Below, piece by piece: positions 1 to 7,568 of a DNA stretch of 64,000 bases (its first letter is position 1; the number at the start of each line of letters is the position of its first letter). Origin of the DNA: Paenibacillus humicus NBRC 102415 (GTDB taxonomy: Bacteria > Bacillota > Bacilli > Paenibacillales > Paenibacillaceae); NCBI RefSeq assembly GCF_004000905.1, contig NZ_BIMD01000032.1, positions 1 through 64,000 on the forward strand. The letters run 5' to 3'. The notes under the pieces are model-generated. The model had not been told where the DNA came from, made no database searches, and saw only the letters and a list, made by a program, of their open reading frames with translations. The position numbers and the translations under genes were made by a program.

Positions 1-19
1 AAGGCAGAATTTCTGCCTT
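1..19 (-). terminator. Hairpin at window edge, possible terminator
   Basis: A 9-bp perfect stem with a one-base centre lies just downstream of the minus-strand gene ending at 48. The T-run that would complete a terminator on the minus strand would lie outside the window, so this is only a probable terminator. Confidence 0.4.
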
Positions 20-47
20 GCCCCGCCCTTGATGCAGTGACGAGCCG

Positions 48-259
48 TCAGTTCCGGAAAGCGAACGTCACGCTCGGATTGTCTGCGCTGACCGTATAGG
101 CAAAATCGCCGTCCTGTATTCGGGCGCATCCCCGACGCCGCCGATGCTGCCGGATACGGTGAACGTGCCCCCATCCGTCCCTTTGCTGGCATAGACGCCG
201 TCGGCCAGATTCGTCGGCGAGCTCAGCTGGGCGCTGCCGACGAGATTGACGATCGCCAT
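48..259 (-). pseudogene. Small uncharacterised protein gene with a frameshift
   Basis: The gene starts at an ATG (259-257) after a short AAGG box and reads MAIVNLVGSAQL, then a glycine/threonine-rich beta-like stretch (TFTVSGSIGGVGDA). In that frame it then turns into an unlikely tail and stops at 68. In the neighbouring frame, from about 135 onwards, the sequence reads DGDFAYTVSADNPSV, ending at TGA (50-48), which continues the same style of protein. Removing one base in the GCGCCC run near 127-133 would join them into a protein of about 70 residues. I read this as a frameshifted gene or a sequencing error. Family not recognised. It follows the decayed gene at 263-472 by 3 bases, so the two were probably one operon. 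Confidence 0.5.
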
Positions 260-262
260 GCC

Positions 263-472
263 TTATGTCCCGCGCTCGACCATTATGATCTGGCTGCCTT
301 GAGTTCTCAGGTATTCGGATTGTCCGGCCATCGCATTATGGAAGCTGTTGACGGCAGCAATGTCGGCATCCTTCCACAGATCCTTGCCGATATCGCCGAG
401 CTTGGCGGCGAACTTGCCGCCTCCGGACGATTATTCTCGTTCTGCCTTTGCCTATTTCTGTTTTGTTTCCAT
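263..472 (-). pseudogene. Small uncharacterised gene with two in-frame stops
   Basis: After an AAAGGA box, an ATG (472-470) opens METKQK and is followed by TAG (454-452), seven codons later by TAA (433-431), and then by an uninterrupted 55-codon stretch in the same frame that looks like real protein (GGGKFAAKLGDIGKDLW near the start, GQSEYLRTQGSQIIMVERG at the end). Both stops are one C-to-T change away from glutamine codons (CAG and CAA). The simplest reading is a 69-residue gene inactivated by two nonsense mutations. Readthrough or a later non-ATG start cannot be excluded. No family recognised. It sits directly upstream of the frameshifted gene at 48-259. Confidence 0.5.
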
Positions 473-744
473 CGCTGGTCCTTTGGAACGATAGAATCAA
501 GTCTGCAAGAATACGGAGGCTGTGGATGTTTCGTGCCGGTCAGCCAGGGTCGCGGCACGTCGCTCCATATTTTTGGATCGGAGTTCCGTGCTGGACCTGC
601 AGGTTTAGGGATCCGGAAAGATTTGCCTTGCTAGCCGGACGGCAGGAAATAATAGATTTCAGCAGCCGCAGCTGCCGGCTGGGCATCCGCTGCCGCGGCT
701 GGCGAGGGGGGAAGGAGCCTGGGGGATCGCAGGCGGCATCCATG

Positions 745-779
745 AGAAAAAACCAATCCGGCCTGCATCCGGATTGGTT
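745..779 (-). terminator. Rho-independent terminator
   Basis: An 11-bp stem (AACCAATCCGG and its complement, 751-779) is followed on the minus strand by a T-run (750-745). It ends transcription of the stress-protein gene at 810-1244. Confidence 0.8.
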
Positions 780-809
780 GAACAAATACCCCGTTTTTTG
801 AGGCTGAGC

Positions 810-1244
810 CTAGCTCCGTTTCCAGACGCTTTGCTCGTTGTGTCCTTCGGTATAAACGATCGTCTCGGGCTTCAGCTCCAGCACGACGATGTTGGGGTCC
901 TCGGGGCCGTCCCAATACTGGCTCATGTCATCTTCCCAGAGCTCTTTCACGATGCCCTCGTCTTTTTTAATGCTCGCTGTCCCCTGCATGTCCACGATCA
1001 CCCCGGGATGCTTGCGCCCCTCGAGCCCCAGCAGCAGGCTGGCATGCGGATTGTCCTCCAGCTGATCGACCTTATGGGATCTGCGGTCGGCGAGAAACAA
1101 GGCGTTCAGTCCGTCATGGAAGACGGCCATGTAACGAGAGCGCGGCTTGTCGTCCTCAATCGTGGACAACACGCCGTACTCGTATTTGTGCAAGGCTTCG
1201 GCAATTTTATTTTCCAGTTCGGCACCTTCAAGCTTGTTCGCCAT
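810..1244 (-). CDS. Pyridoxamine 5'-phosphate oxidase-like general stress protein (GSP26 type)
   Basis: The 144-residue product has the split-barrel flavin-binding fold of the pyridoxamine phosphate oxidase-like family, in the branch annotated 'general stress protein 26'. Recognisable segments are YGVLSTIEDDKPRSRYM at residues ~22-38 (flavin-site strand), LFLADRRSHKVDQL and GVIVDMQGTA. The ATG at 1244 is chosen because an AGGAGAG box lies 7 bases upstream; the frame stays open further upstream but that part is low-quality sequence. Members bind FMN or related cofactors; substrate is unknown. It stands alone, with its own terminator at 745-779. A sigma-B-like promoter (1300-1325) fits a stress role. 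Confidence 0.85.
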   Translation of the reverse strand: MANKLEGAELENKIAEALHKYEYGVLSTIEDDKPRSRYMAVFHDGLNALFLADRRSHKVDQLEDNPHASLLLGLEGRKHPGVIVDMQGTASIKKDEGIVKELWEDDMSQYWDGPEDPNIVVLELKPETIVYTEGHNEQSVWKRS

Positions 1245-1299
1245 AAGGCAATCTCTCCTGTCTGATGATGGAATAGGAAAAAAGAGTCGTCGTGTTCCT

Positions 1300-1325
1300 G
1301 TACCCTGCCTGGACAGGAATGAACC
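1300..1325 (-). promoter_or_regulatory. Candidate sigma-B-type promoter
   Basis: On the minus strand GGTTCA (1325-1320), a 14-base spacer and GGGTAC (1305-1300) resemble the sigma-B consensus GTTTAA-N12-15-GGGTAT. It lies 56 bases before the start of the GSP26-like gene. The -10 is strong, the -35 weak. Confidence 0.4.
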
Positions 1326-1503
1326 GAAGCGGGAGCGCTTTAAGGAAGGAGGCTTGGGGAACGGAACGCTCTCTCCGGAATCAGCCATTCATTTCGTCCT
1401 GACGATGTCCCTCATGTCGGCAGATTCCATGGAACGATCGGTTATGTTCCCATTCCTTAGGTTAATGTCCTGTAACAATGGAGAACGGAAGGAGGGGCTG
1501 GCT

Positions 1504-2763
1504 GTGAATGAGTGGATCGGCATGTTCTCATGGATGTTCATCCTGGTCATCGTCACGCTGCTGCTGATCAGCTTTAGTCTCTCCCTGGAAAAGCGCGCGG
1601 CCTGGAGAGAGGCGAGAGGAAGCCGCAGCCGTTACGATTCGATCTTCGAGCATAACCCGGACATGGTCTGCCTGTTCAATCCGGAGGGCGAGCTCATTCG
1701 GCTTAATCCGGCCGCCCTCAAGCTGACGGGATACCGATTCGGGGATTTGGCGGGACTTTCGTTCTGGCAGCTGATCCATCCCGACGACGCCATGCGTGTC
1801 AGCCGCAGCTTTCTGCGTGCAAGGCAAGGGATGACCCAGACGGCGGAGGTCCGAATCATCACGAAGGAAGGACGGGAGCTGGAGCTGTCCACGGCTTTCG
1901 TCCCGTGGAATGCCGGCTCGGGAGTAGCCGACATATATACGATCTCCAAGGATCTGACCCCGCGCAATGCGGCCCAGAGGGAGTTGTTGAAGGCGAAGAC
2001 CGAGGCGGAGGAAGCGTTGAAAATCAAAAGCGAGTTCCTGGCTGTGATGAGCCATGAAATCCGGACTCCGATGAACGGCGTGCTCGGCATGAGCGACCTG
2101 CTGCTGGATACGGAGCTTAGCGAGGAACAACGGGAATATGTGCATATCATAAGGGGGAGCGGGGTCAACCTGCTGGCCGTCATCGACGACGTGCTGGATT
2201 ATTCCAAGATGGAGTCGGGCCATATGACGCTTGCTTCCGACCCCTTTTCGCTGCGGGACGTCGTCCTGGATTCCATGCAGCTGTTCATCGGGAAGATGCG
2301 CGAGCGGCAGCTGCAGGCTCTGCTGGAGCTGGATTCCGGGCTCCCGGAAGTGCTTGTCGGGGATGAGATGAGACTGCGCCAGATTCTGACCAACCTGATC
2401 AGCAATGCGGTTAAATTCACGGAAGAGGGCGGAATCGCGGTCAAGGTCAGGGAGACGGGACGCAGCGGCTCGGAGATCGAGGTGGAGTTCCTGGTGGCGG
2501 ATACCGGCATCGGCGTAGATACGGATAAGCTCGATCTGCTGTTCCAGCCGTTCAGACAAACCGATTCGTCCATCTCCCGTCTGTACGGAGGGACGGGGCT
2601 TGGCCTTGCCATCTGCAAAAATCTCGTCCAGAGGATGGGCGGCGGCATCCATCTCAAGCCGCTCGACAAAGGAACGGAAGTCGCGTTTCGGATCAAAGCC
2701 GGCTATAAGGACAGCCAAGCGGCATCCTTCGGGCAAGACGAGAACCGGAAGCAGTCCGTTTGA
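1504..2763 (+). CDS. Membrane-anchored PAS-domain sensor histidine kinase
   Basis: The 419-residue protein has one N-terminal transmembrane helix (residues ~6-27), a PAS domain (~43-155, with YDSIFEHNPDMVCLFNPEG and LIHPDD), a HisKA dimerisation helix with MSHEIRTPMNG carrying the phosphorylated His184, and a HATPase_c domain with N box (LTNLISNAVKF), G1 (VADTGIGVD) and G2 (GGTGLGLA). The start is the GTG at 1504, which has AGGAGGGG just upstream; the long upstream extension in the same frame is not protein-like. The kinase core resembles that of hybrid kinases, but no receiver domain follows and no response regulator gene is adjacent, so it is an orphan kinase. The signal is unknown. Confidence 0.9.
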   Translation: MNEWIGMFSWMFILVIVTLLLISFSLSLEKRAAWREARGSRSRYDSIFEHNPDMVCLFNPEGELIRLNPAALKLTGYRFGDLAGLSFWQLIHPDDAMRVSRSFLRARQGMTQTAEVRIITKEGRELELSTAFVPWNAGSGVADIYTISKDLTPRNAAQRELLKAKTEAEEALKIKSEFLAVMSHEIRTPMNGVLGMSDLLLDTELSEEQREYVHIIRGSGVNLLAVIDDVLDYSKMESGHMTLASDPFSLRDVVLDSMQLFIGKMRERQLQALLELDSGLPEVLVGDEMRLRQILTNLISNAVKFTEEGGIAVKVRETGRSGSEIEVEFLVADTGIGVDTDKLDLLFQPFRQTDSSISRLYGGTGLGLAICKNLVQRMGGGIHLKPLDKGTEVAFRIKAGYKDSQAASFGQDENRKQSV

Positions 2764-2782
2764 TACTAAGTAAAGAAATAAC

Positions 2783-2810
2783 TTGAGAAACTAGGAGGAT
2801 CGAGTATAAT
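2783..2810 (+). promoter_or_regulatory. Sigma-A promoter of the FMN reductase gene
   Basis: TTGAGA (2783-2788), a 16-base spacer and a perfect TATAAT (2805-2810) lie about 50 bases upstream of the ATG at 2859. Confidence 0.75.
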
Positions 2811-2858
2811 AAAGAAAAAAGCTTCCAGCCTATGGGAGCCGGAGGGATGGAGAGAACC

Positions 2859-3455
2859 ATGAACATTGCCGTTATCGCCGGAGGAAACCGGATCAATTCG
2901 ACCAGTACGCTGCTGCTTCGGTATATGGAGAAGGAGCTGATTAAGCAGGACATCGAGGTGACGTTCATCGATCTCCACAAGCTTCCGCTGCCGCTGTATT
3001 CCGCGGATCAGCCTGAAATTACGCAGGAGCTCCAGCTTCCGATCTTCACTTCTCCCGAGACGATGGAGTACTTCGAAAACAATGTGAAGCAGCTGGTCGA
3101 GGCGGCGCAAAAAGCCGACGGCCTCATCCTCGGCACGCCGGAGTACCACGGCTCCTTCTCCGGTACGCTCAAAAACGCGCTTGATTATCTCGGCTCTGCC
3201 CAGTTTGAAGGCAAGCCGGTGCTCGTCGCGAGCTCCGCGGCGGGAGCTGTCGGAGTCAGCTCGCTGACGCAGCTCCAGACGATCGTGCGCAACCTGCACG
3301 GCATCAACTGCACGGAGTGGGTCTCCATCGGCGGAGACAACCGCAATTTCGGCGAAGACGGCGAGCCCGAGCAGGACAAGGTCAAGCAGCGCGTGCTCTA
3401 TGCGCTGGAGCATCTGACCCGTCTGGTTCGTCAGCTGAGACTTTCCGGAGAGTAA
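2859..3455 (+). CDS. NADPH-dependent FMN reductase family protein
   Basis: The 198-residue product is a flavodoxin-like NADPH-dependent FMN reductase. It begins with MNIAVIAGGNRINSTS, the phosphate-binding loop of the fold, and contains the signature LGTPEYHGSFSGTLKNALDYL-type flavin loop at residues ~94-113. Such enzymes reduce FMN, azo dyes, quinones or chromate in the cytoplasm; the natural substrate cannot be told from sequence. The ATG at 2859 is preferred over an upstream ATG at 2832 because of the GGAGAG box and the family's usual N-terminus. A consensus promoter precedes it. The stop codon lies inside the first unit of a 29-bp tandem repeat. Confidence 0.88.
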   Translation: MNIAVIAGGNRINSTSTLLLRYMEKELIKQDIEVTFIDLHKLPLPLYSADQPEITQELQLPIFTSPETMEYFENNVKQLVEAAQKADGLILGTPEYHGSFSGTLKNALDYLGSAQFEGKPVLVASSAAGAVGVSSLTQLQTIVRNLHGINCTEWVSIGGDNRNFGEDGEPEQDKVKQRVLYALEHLTRLVRQLRLSGE

Positions 3456-3596
3456 GCTTTTCGAGCGAATCTTCTTCGGAGTAAGCTTCCTGTGCGAAAC
3501 GTCTTCAGAGTAAGCTTCCTGTGCGGAGCGTCTTTGGAGTAAGCTTCCCGTGTAAAGCGTCTTCGGAGTAAGCTTCCTGTGCGGAGCGTCTTCGGC
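3452..3596 (+). repeat. 29-bp tandem repeat, five units
   Basis: GTAAGCTT recurs at 3452, 3481, 3510, 3539 and 3568, exactly 29 bases apart, followed each time by a diverged copy of CCTGTGCGGAGCGTCTTCGGA. The first unit contains the FMN reductase stop codon, and the array ends near 3596. Units differ at several positions. Because 29 is not a multiple of three it does not encode a peptide repeat. Confidence 0.9.
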
Positions 3597-3700
3597 GAGC
3601 CGACGGGGTTCCTCTAGCGGCCGGTATCTATCCTTCCCTATTGGAGGGGTGGCATTTCCTTGACCGATGATGAGAGCTGCGCTGGCCGCTGCCTCAATCA

Positions 3701-3743
3701 AAAAAACCGCGCTTTTCCTTCGACAGGAGAAGCGCGGTTTTTT
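3701..3743 (+). terminator. Rho-independent terminator
   Basis: AAAACCGCGCTT... pairs with ...AAGCGCGGTTTT around a short loop and is followed by a T-run (to 3743). It probably ends the FMN reductase transcript after the repeat array. A-run on the other side makes it potentially bidirectional. Confidence 0.8.
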
Positions 3744-4044
3744 GGGTTGGCCCATGGCAAACCTGGATGGCCGTAAATCCGGTTTTGGGCCGGTCGTGGT
3801 GGACTAGCGGTTCGAGGCCGAGGACGCAGCAGGCAGTCTGCTTGAAACTCGCCTGCAGATGAGTCGCTAGAGCCGAAAAAATCGTCTAATTCGCCTGCAC
3901 GCGATTGGTTATACCATTATTTCAAGGCTCGTACAGGGCAGGAATACATGGAATTGAATTCAACATAAGCGAAAGTCCTGCGCAGAGAGGGAAAAGCCCC
4001 TCGCTCCCGTTCCAATCTTGAAGCGAGAGTAGGATGCAAGCCGA
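3744..4044. other. Intergenic stretch, nothing recognised
   Basis: No protein-like reading frame with a ribosome binding site, repeat or RNA structure was seen between the two flanking terminators. Confidence 0.5.
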
Positions 4045-4091
4045 AAAGAGGCCGTACCCAAGTCAACGGTTGACTTAAAGGCGGCCTCTTT
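4045..4091 (-). terminator. Rho-independent terminator
   Basis: AAAGAGGCCG (4045-4054) pairs with CGGCCTCTTT (4082-4091), with an inner palindrome AGTCAACGGTTGACT. It is downstream of the dehydrogenase gene on the minus strand and ends in T's there. Confidence 0.75.
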
Positions 4092-4119
4092 ATGCCTTAA
4101 TCTCGATTGCCGGCTTTCC

Positions 4120-5073
4120 TCAATAGCCCCGGCCGTAATCCACGATGTTCCGCGCCGGCTTGCCGGTACTCACATATTCCTTGAGATTCTCGATGAACAG
4201 CGCCGCAATGCGCTCCTTATAGCGGTCGGTGTCGCCGCCGACATGCGGGGAAATGATGACCTGCTCCAGCTCCCAGAGCGGATGGCCCTGCGGCAGCGGT
4301 TCCGGCTCGGTTACATCGAGGCCCGCGCCTGCAATGGCGCCGGAGCGCAGAGCGTCGACGAGGGCATCCGTATCGACGGATTTGCCGCGTCCGATATTGA
4401 TGAACACGGCGGAGTCCTTCATCGCTGCAAATTGCTTCTTGCCGTAGACGTTTTCCGTCTCGGATGTATGCGGCAGCACATTCACGACGTAATCCGCCTG
4501 CTCCAGAACGGAAGTCAGATCCGAGATTCCGAACACCTCGTCCATATGCGGGGTCGGCTTGGCCGTGCTGCGTACGCCAATCGTCGTCATGCCAAGCGCT
4601 TTGGCGATGCGGCCGAGCTCGGTGCCGATCTCGCCCGCTCCGATGACGGCCAGCGTGCGTCCGTACAGCTCGGTATGACCGCTGCGCTCCTGCCATTCGC
4701 CGCTCATCTGGGCGCGGATTGACAGATGCAGCTTGCGCGAGAATGCCAGCATCATGCCGAGCGCCGTCTCCGACATCGGGACCGGATGGACGCCGCTGCC
4801 CGTCGTTAGGATGACGCCGGCCTGCTCCAGCTTGTCCAGCGGCATTTTTTCCACGCCGGCAGACCAGGACTGGAGCCATTTCAGGCTGCCGCCTTCGCCG
4901 AGCGATTCCTTCTCGACGGCAGGGCTCCAGCCGCAGACGATCTCGGCTTCACGGAAGAGGGCGTCCTCCAGCTCCTTGGGCCGTCCGAATACGATGTTCC
5001 AGCCCGGCGCGGCGTCGCGCACCTGCTGTTCGAGTTCTGGCGTGAGTCCGTGCAGACAAATCATGGTTGGCAT
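4120..5073 (-). CDS. D-isomer-specific 2-hydroxyacid dehydrogenase
   Basis: The 317-residue protein belongs to the NAD(P)-dependent D-2-hydroxyacid dehydrogenase family (glyoxylate/hydroxypyruvate reductase branch). Visible are the dinucleotide-binding loop VIGAGEIGTELGRIAKALG at residues ~143-161, the catalytic arginine segment FINIGRGKSVD, GLDVTEPEPLP with the catalytic glutamate, and SPHVGG with the catalytic histidine. It reduces a 2-oxoacid to the D-2-hydroxyacid in the cytoplasm; the exact substrate is open. The ATG follows AGGAG by a normal distance. Monocistronic, with its own terminator at 4045-4091, and divergent from the thrS T-box promoter. Confidence 0.92.
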   Translation of the reverse strand: MPTMICLHGLTPELEQQVRDAAPGWNIVFGRPKELEDALFREAEIVCGWSPAVEKESLGEGGSLKWLQSWSAGVEKMPLDKLEQAGVILTTGSGVHPVPMSETALGMMLAFSRKLHLSIRAQMSGEWQERSGHTELYGRTLAVIGAGEIGTELGRIAKALGMTTIGVRSTAKPTPHMDEVFGISDLTSVLEQADYVVNVLPHTSETENVYGKKQFAAMKDSAVFINIGRGKSVDTDALVDALRSGAIAGAGLDVTEPEPLPQGHPLWELEQVIISPHVGGDTDRYKERIAALFIENLKEYVSTGKPARNIVDYGRGY

Positions 5074-5179
5074 AAGGGCTCATCTCCTAACGGGGTTATG
5101 CAGCCGCAGCTGCCGATGGTTCTTCTCCTAGTCTATCAACGAATGCGGTCTCAATTCAAACATCGGCCGCGGTCATGTC

Positions 5180-5208
5180 TTGACATTGCCGATTCGTGTT
5201 TGTAAGAT
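5180..5208 (+). promoter_or_regulatory. Sigma-A promoter of the T-box-thrS operon
   Basis: A perfect TTGACA (5180-5185), a 17-base spacer and TAAGAT (5203-5208). Transcription should start near 5215, giving a leader of about 420 nucleotides before thrS. Confidence 0.8.
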
Positions 5209-5214
5209 AGTCCC

Positions 5215-5525
5215 TAATCGAATATGAGACGGCAATGACCGAAGACATGATCTCCGATACCGGACGGCACAGAGAGGGAAGCCCAGGCTGCAAGCTTCCC
5301 CGGGAACCGGGCGTGGATTACCCCTTCGCAGCCGTCCGCCGAAGCCCGCGCTGCGGGTGGGTAGGCGGCACCGGCCGATCCCCGTTACCCGATTCCATGA
5401 GGACTCGCAGCTCCGCACGCAGGGCATTTTTTCGCCTTTGCGCCTAGCGCCTGCTTGTCGAACAAGGGTGGAACCACGAGCTGAACGCACTCGTCCCTTT
5501 CCAGGGACGGAGGCGTTTTTTTGTT
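5215..5525 (+). promoter_or_regulatory. T-box leader (threonyl-tRNA sensing riboswitch)
   Basis: The conserved T-box AGGGTGGAACCACG (5465-5478) is present and is followed by a terminator hairpin (5484-5518, AACGC..CTCGTCCCT pairing with AGGGACG..GAGGCGTT) and a run of T's. This is the standard arrangement in which uncharged tRNA binds stem I and the T-box to favour the antiterminator. Position directly upstream of thrS implies tRNA-Thr sensing. Several ACC triplets occur in the stem I region (5225-5400), but I could not assign the specifier codon by eye. Confidence 0.9.
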
Positions 5526-5636
5526 GGGCGAAAAGCAGTTGTCGGCTGCTCTTCCCCTCCGGCGCCAGCGTCCGCTGCCGGATAAGGCGGCGAACAGCAA
5601 GCATGCGTTCAATATTCGGAAAGGGAGGAAGAAATC

Positions 5637-7568
5637 GTGGACATCAACATTCGGCTGGCAGACGGAAACGCAAGGAGGTACCCGCAGGGAACCACGGGCA
5701 GGGATATCGCAGAGTCGATCGGCCCAGGACTTGCCAAGCAGGCTGTCGCGGCAAAAATCGACGGAAGCTTGGCGGATCTCGGAGTCCCGGTACGGGACGG
5801 CTCGCTCGTCGAGATCGTCGCACTGAGCAGCGAGGACGGACTCGGAATCTACCGCCACAGCACGGCCCATATTCTGGCCCAGGCGCTCAAGCGGCTGTAC
5901 GGCCAAGAAGCCGTCAAGCTCGGCATCGGTCCGGTCATCGCGGACGGGTTCTACTACGACATCGACATGGAACGAAGCTTGTCCAGCGAGGATCTGGCCT
6001 CCATCGAGCGGGAGATGGAAGCCGTCATCCGGGAAAACCTGCCGATCATCCGGAGAGAGGCGAGCCGGGAGGAGGCTCTTGCCCTCTTCCGAGATCAGGG
6101 GGAGCCTTACAAGGTTCAGCTTATTCAGGATCTCCCGGAGGATGCCGTCATCACTCTGTATGCTCAGGGCGAATTCGAGGATTTGTGCCGCGGTCCGCAT
6201 CTGCCTTCGACGGGGCTTGTGAAGGCGTTCAAGCTGCAGAGCGTGGCGGGAGCGTACTGGCGCGGGGATTCGGCCGGTCCCATGCTGCAGCGCATCTACG
6301 GCACGGCCTTCTTCAAGAAGTCCGAGCTGGAAGAGCATCTGCAGCTGCTGGAGGAAGCGAAGAAAAGGGATCACCGCAAGCTCGGCAAAGAGCTCGGCCT
6401 GTTCATGTTCTCCGAGGAAGCGCCAGGGATGCCGTTCTATCTGCCGAACGGAATGACGATCCGCACGGAGCTGGAGGATTTCGCCCGGGAGCTGCAGCGC
6501 AGGCGGGATTACGACGAGGTGAGGACGCCGCTCATGATGAACAAGCGCCTGTGGCAGGAGTCCGGGCACTGGGACCATTACAAGGACAACATGTATTTCG
6601 CGCAGGTGGACGAGGCGGAATTCGCGCTCAAGCCGATGAACTGCCCGGGGCATATGCTGGTGTTCAAAAACAGCCTCCATTCCTACCGCGAGCTGCCGAT
6701 CCGCATCTCCGAATTCGGCCAGGTGCACCGCCACGAGTTCAGCGGCGCTCTGAGCGGCATGACGCGAGTCCGGACGTTCTGCCAGGACGACGCCCATCTG
6801 TTCGTGCGGCCGGACCAGATCGAGAGCGAGATCGCTTCCATCATGGAGCTCATCGACCATGTGTACACGGTGTTCGGATTCACCTACGAGATCGAGCTGT
6901 CCACACGCCCGGAAGACTCGATGGGCTCTGAGGAGCTATGGGAGGAGGCGGAGCGCTCCCTGCGGCAGGTGCTGGAGAGCCGCGGCGTGAAGTATCGGCT
7001 GAACGAAGGTGACGGAGCCTTTTACGGGCCGAAGATCGATTATCATATCAAGGACGCTCTCAAGCGGAGCTGGCAGTGCGGCACGATCCAGCTCGACTTC
7101 CAGATGCCGGAGAAGTTCGGCCTCTCCTATGTGGGCGAGGACGGAGGCAAGCATACGCCTGTCGTCATCCACCGCGCCGTGTACGGGTCGATCGACCGGT
7201 TCATGGGCATTCTGACGGAGCATTACGAGGGAGCGTTTCCGCTCTGGCTGGCGCCCGTACAGGTCAGGCTGCTGCCGGTATCCGACAAGTATTTGGACGA
7301 TGCGCTCCGGGTCAAGGCCCAGCTCCAGGCAGCGGGAATCCGAGTCGAGGCGGATGTCCGTACGGAGAAGCTCGGTTACAAGATCCGCGAAGCCCAGCTG
7401 CAGAAGGTGCCGTACATGCTGGTGCTCGGCGAGCAGGAGGCTGCTTCGGGCCGTGTAGCGGTACGCAAGCGCGGTGAAGGGGATCTCGGAACGATGAGTC
7501 TGGAGGATCTGATCATGAGCATGCGGGAGGAGATTGCTTCCCAGCGGAGAGGAGACGGGCCGTGCTGA
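5637..7568 (+). CDS. thrS: Threonyl-tRNA synthetase
   Basis: The 643-residue enzyme charges tRNA-Thr. Order of domains: N-terminal TGS domain (residues ~1-60), editing domain with HSTAHILAQAL (~77-87), and a class II catalytic core with motif 1 (PFYLPNGMTIRTELE), MNCPGH with the zinc-binding cysteine, motif 2 (RVRTFCQDDAHLF), and motif 3 (GSIDRFMGILTEHYEG), then an anticodon-binding domain starting at PVQVRLLP. The start is GTG at 5637, 7 bases after GGGAGGAA. Full family length. A T-box leader upstream provides control by threonine starvation. Many Bacillales carry two copies (thrS and T-box-controlled thrZ); which paralogue this is cannot be decided here. Confidence 0.96.
   Translation: MDINIRLADGNARRYPQGTTGRDIAESIGPGLAKQAVAAKIDGSLADLGVPVRDGSLVEIVALSSEDGLGIYRHSTAHILAQALKRLYGQEAVKLGIGPVIADGFYYDIDMERSLSSEDLASIEREMEAVIRENLPIIRREASREEALALFRDQGEPYKVQLIQDLPEDAVITLYAQGEFEDLCRGPHLPSTGLVKAFKLQSVAGAYWRGDSAGPMLQRIYGTAFFKKSELEEHLQLLEEAKKRDHRKLGKELGLFMFSEEAPGMPFYLPNGMTIRTELEDFARELQRRRDYDEVRTPLMMNKRLWQESGHWDHYKDNMYFAQVDEAEFALKPMNCPGHMLVFKNSLHSYRELPIRISEFGQVHRHEFSGALSGMTRVRTFCQDDAHLFVRPDQIESEIASIMELIDHVYTVFGFTYEIELSTRPEDSMGSEELWEEAERSLRQVLESRGVKYRLNEGDGAFYGPKIDYHIKDALKRSWQCGTIQLDFQMPEKFGLSYVGEDGGKHTPVVIHRAVYGSIDRFMGILTEHYEGAFPLWLAPVQVRLLPVSDKYLDDALRVKAQLQAAGIRVEADVRTEKLGYKIREAQLQKVPYMLVLGEQEAASGRVAVRKRGEGDLGTMSLEDLIMSMREEIASQRRGDGPC

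Noticed and set aside
3452-3596. 29-bp repeats as a CRISPR array
   Set aside because: The units are directly adjacent with no spacers and there are no cas genes.
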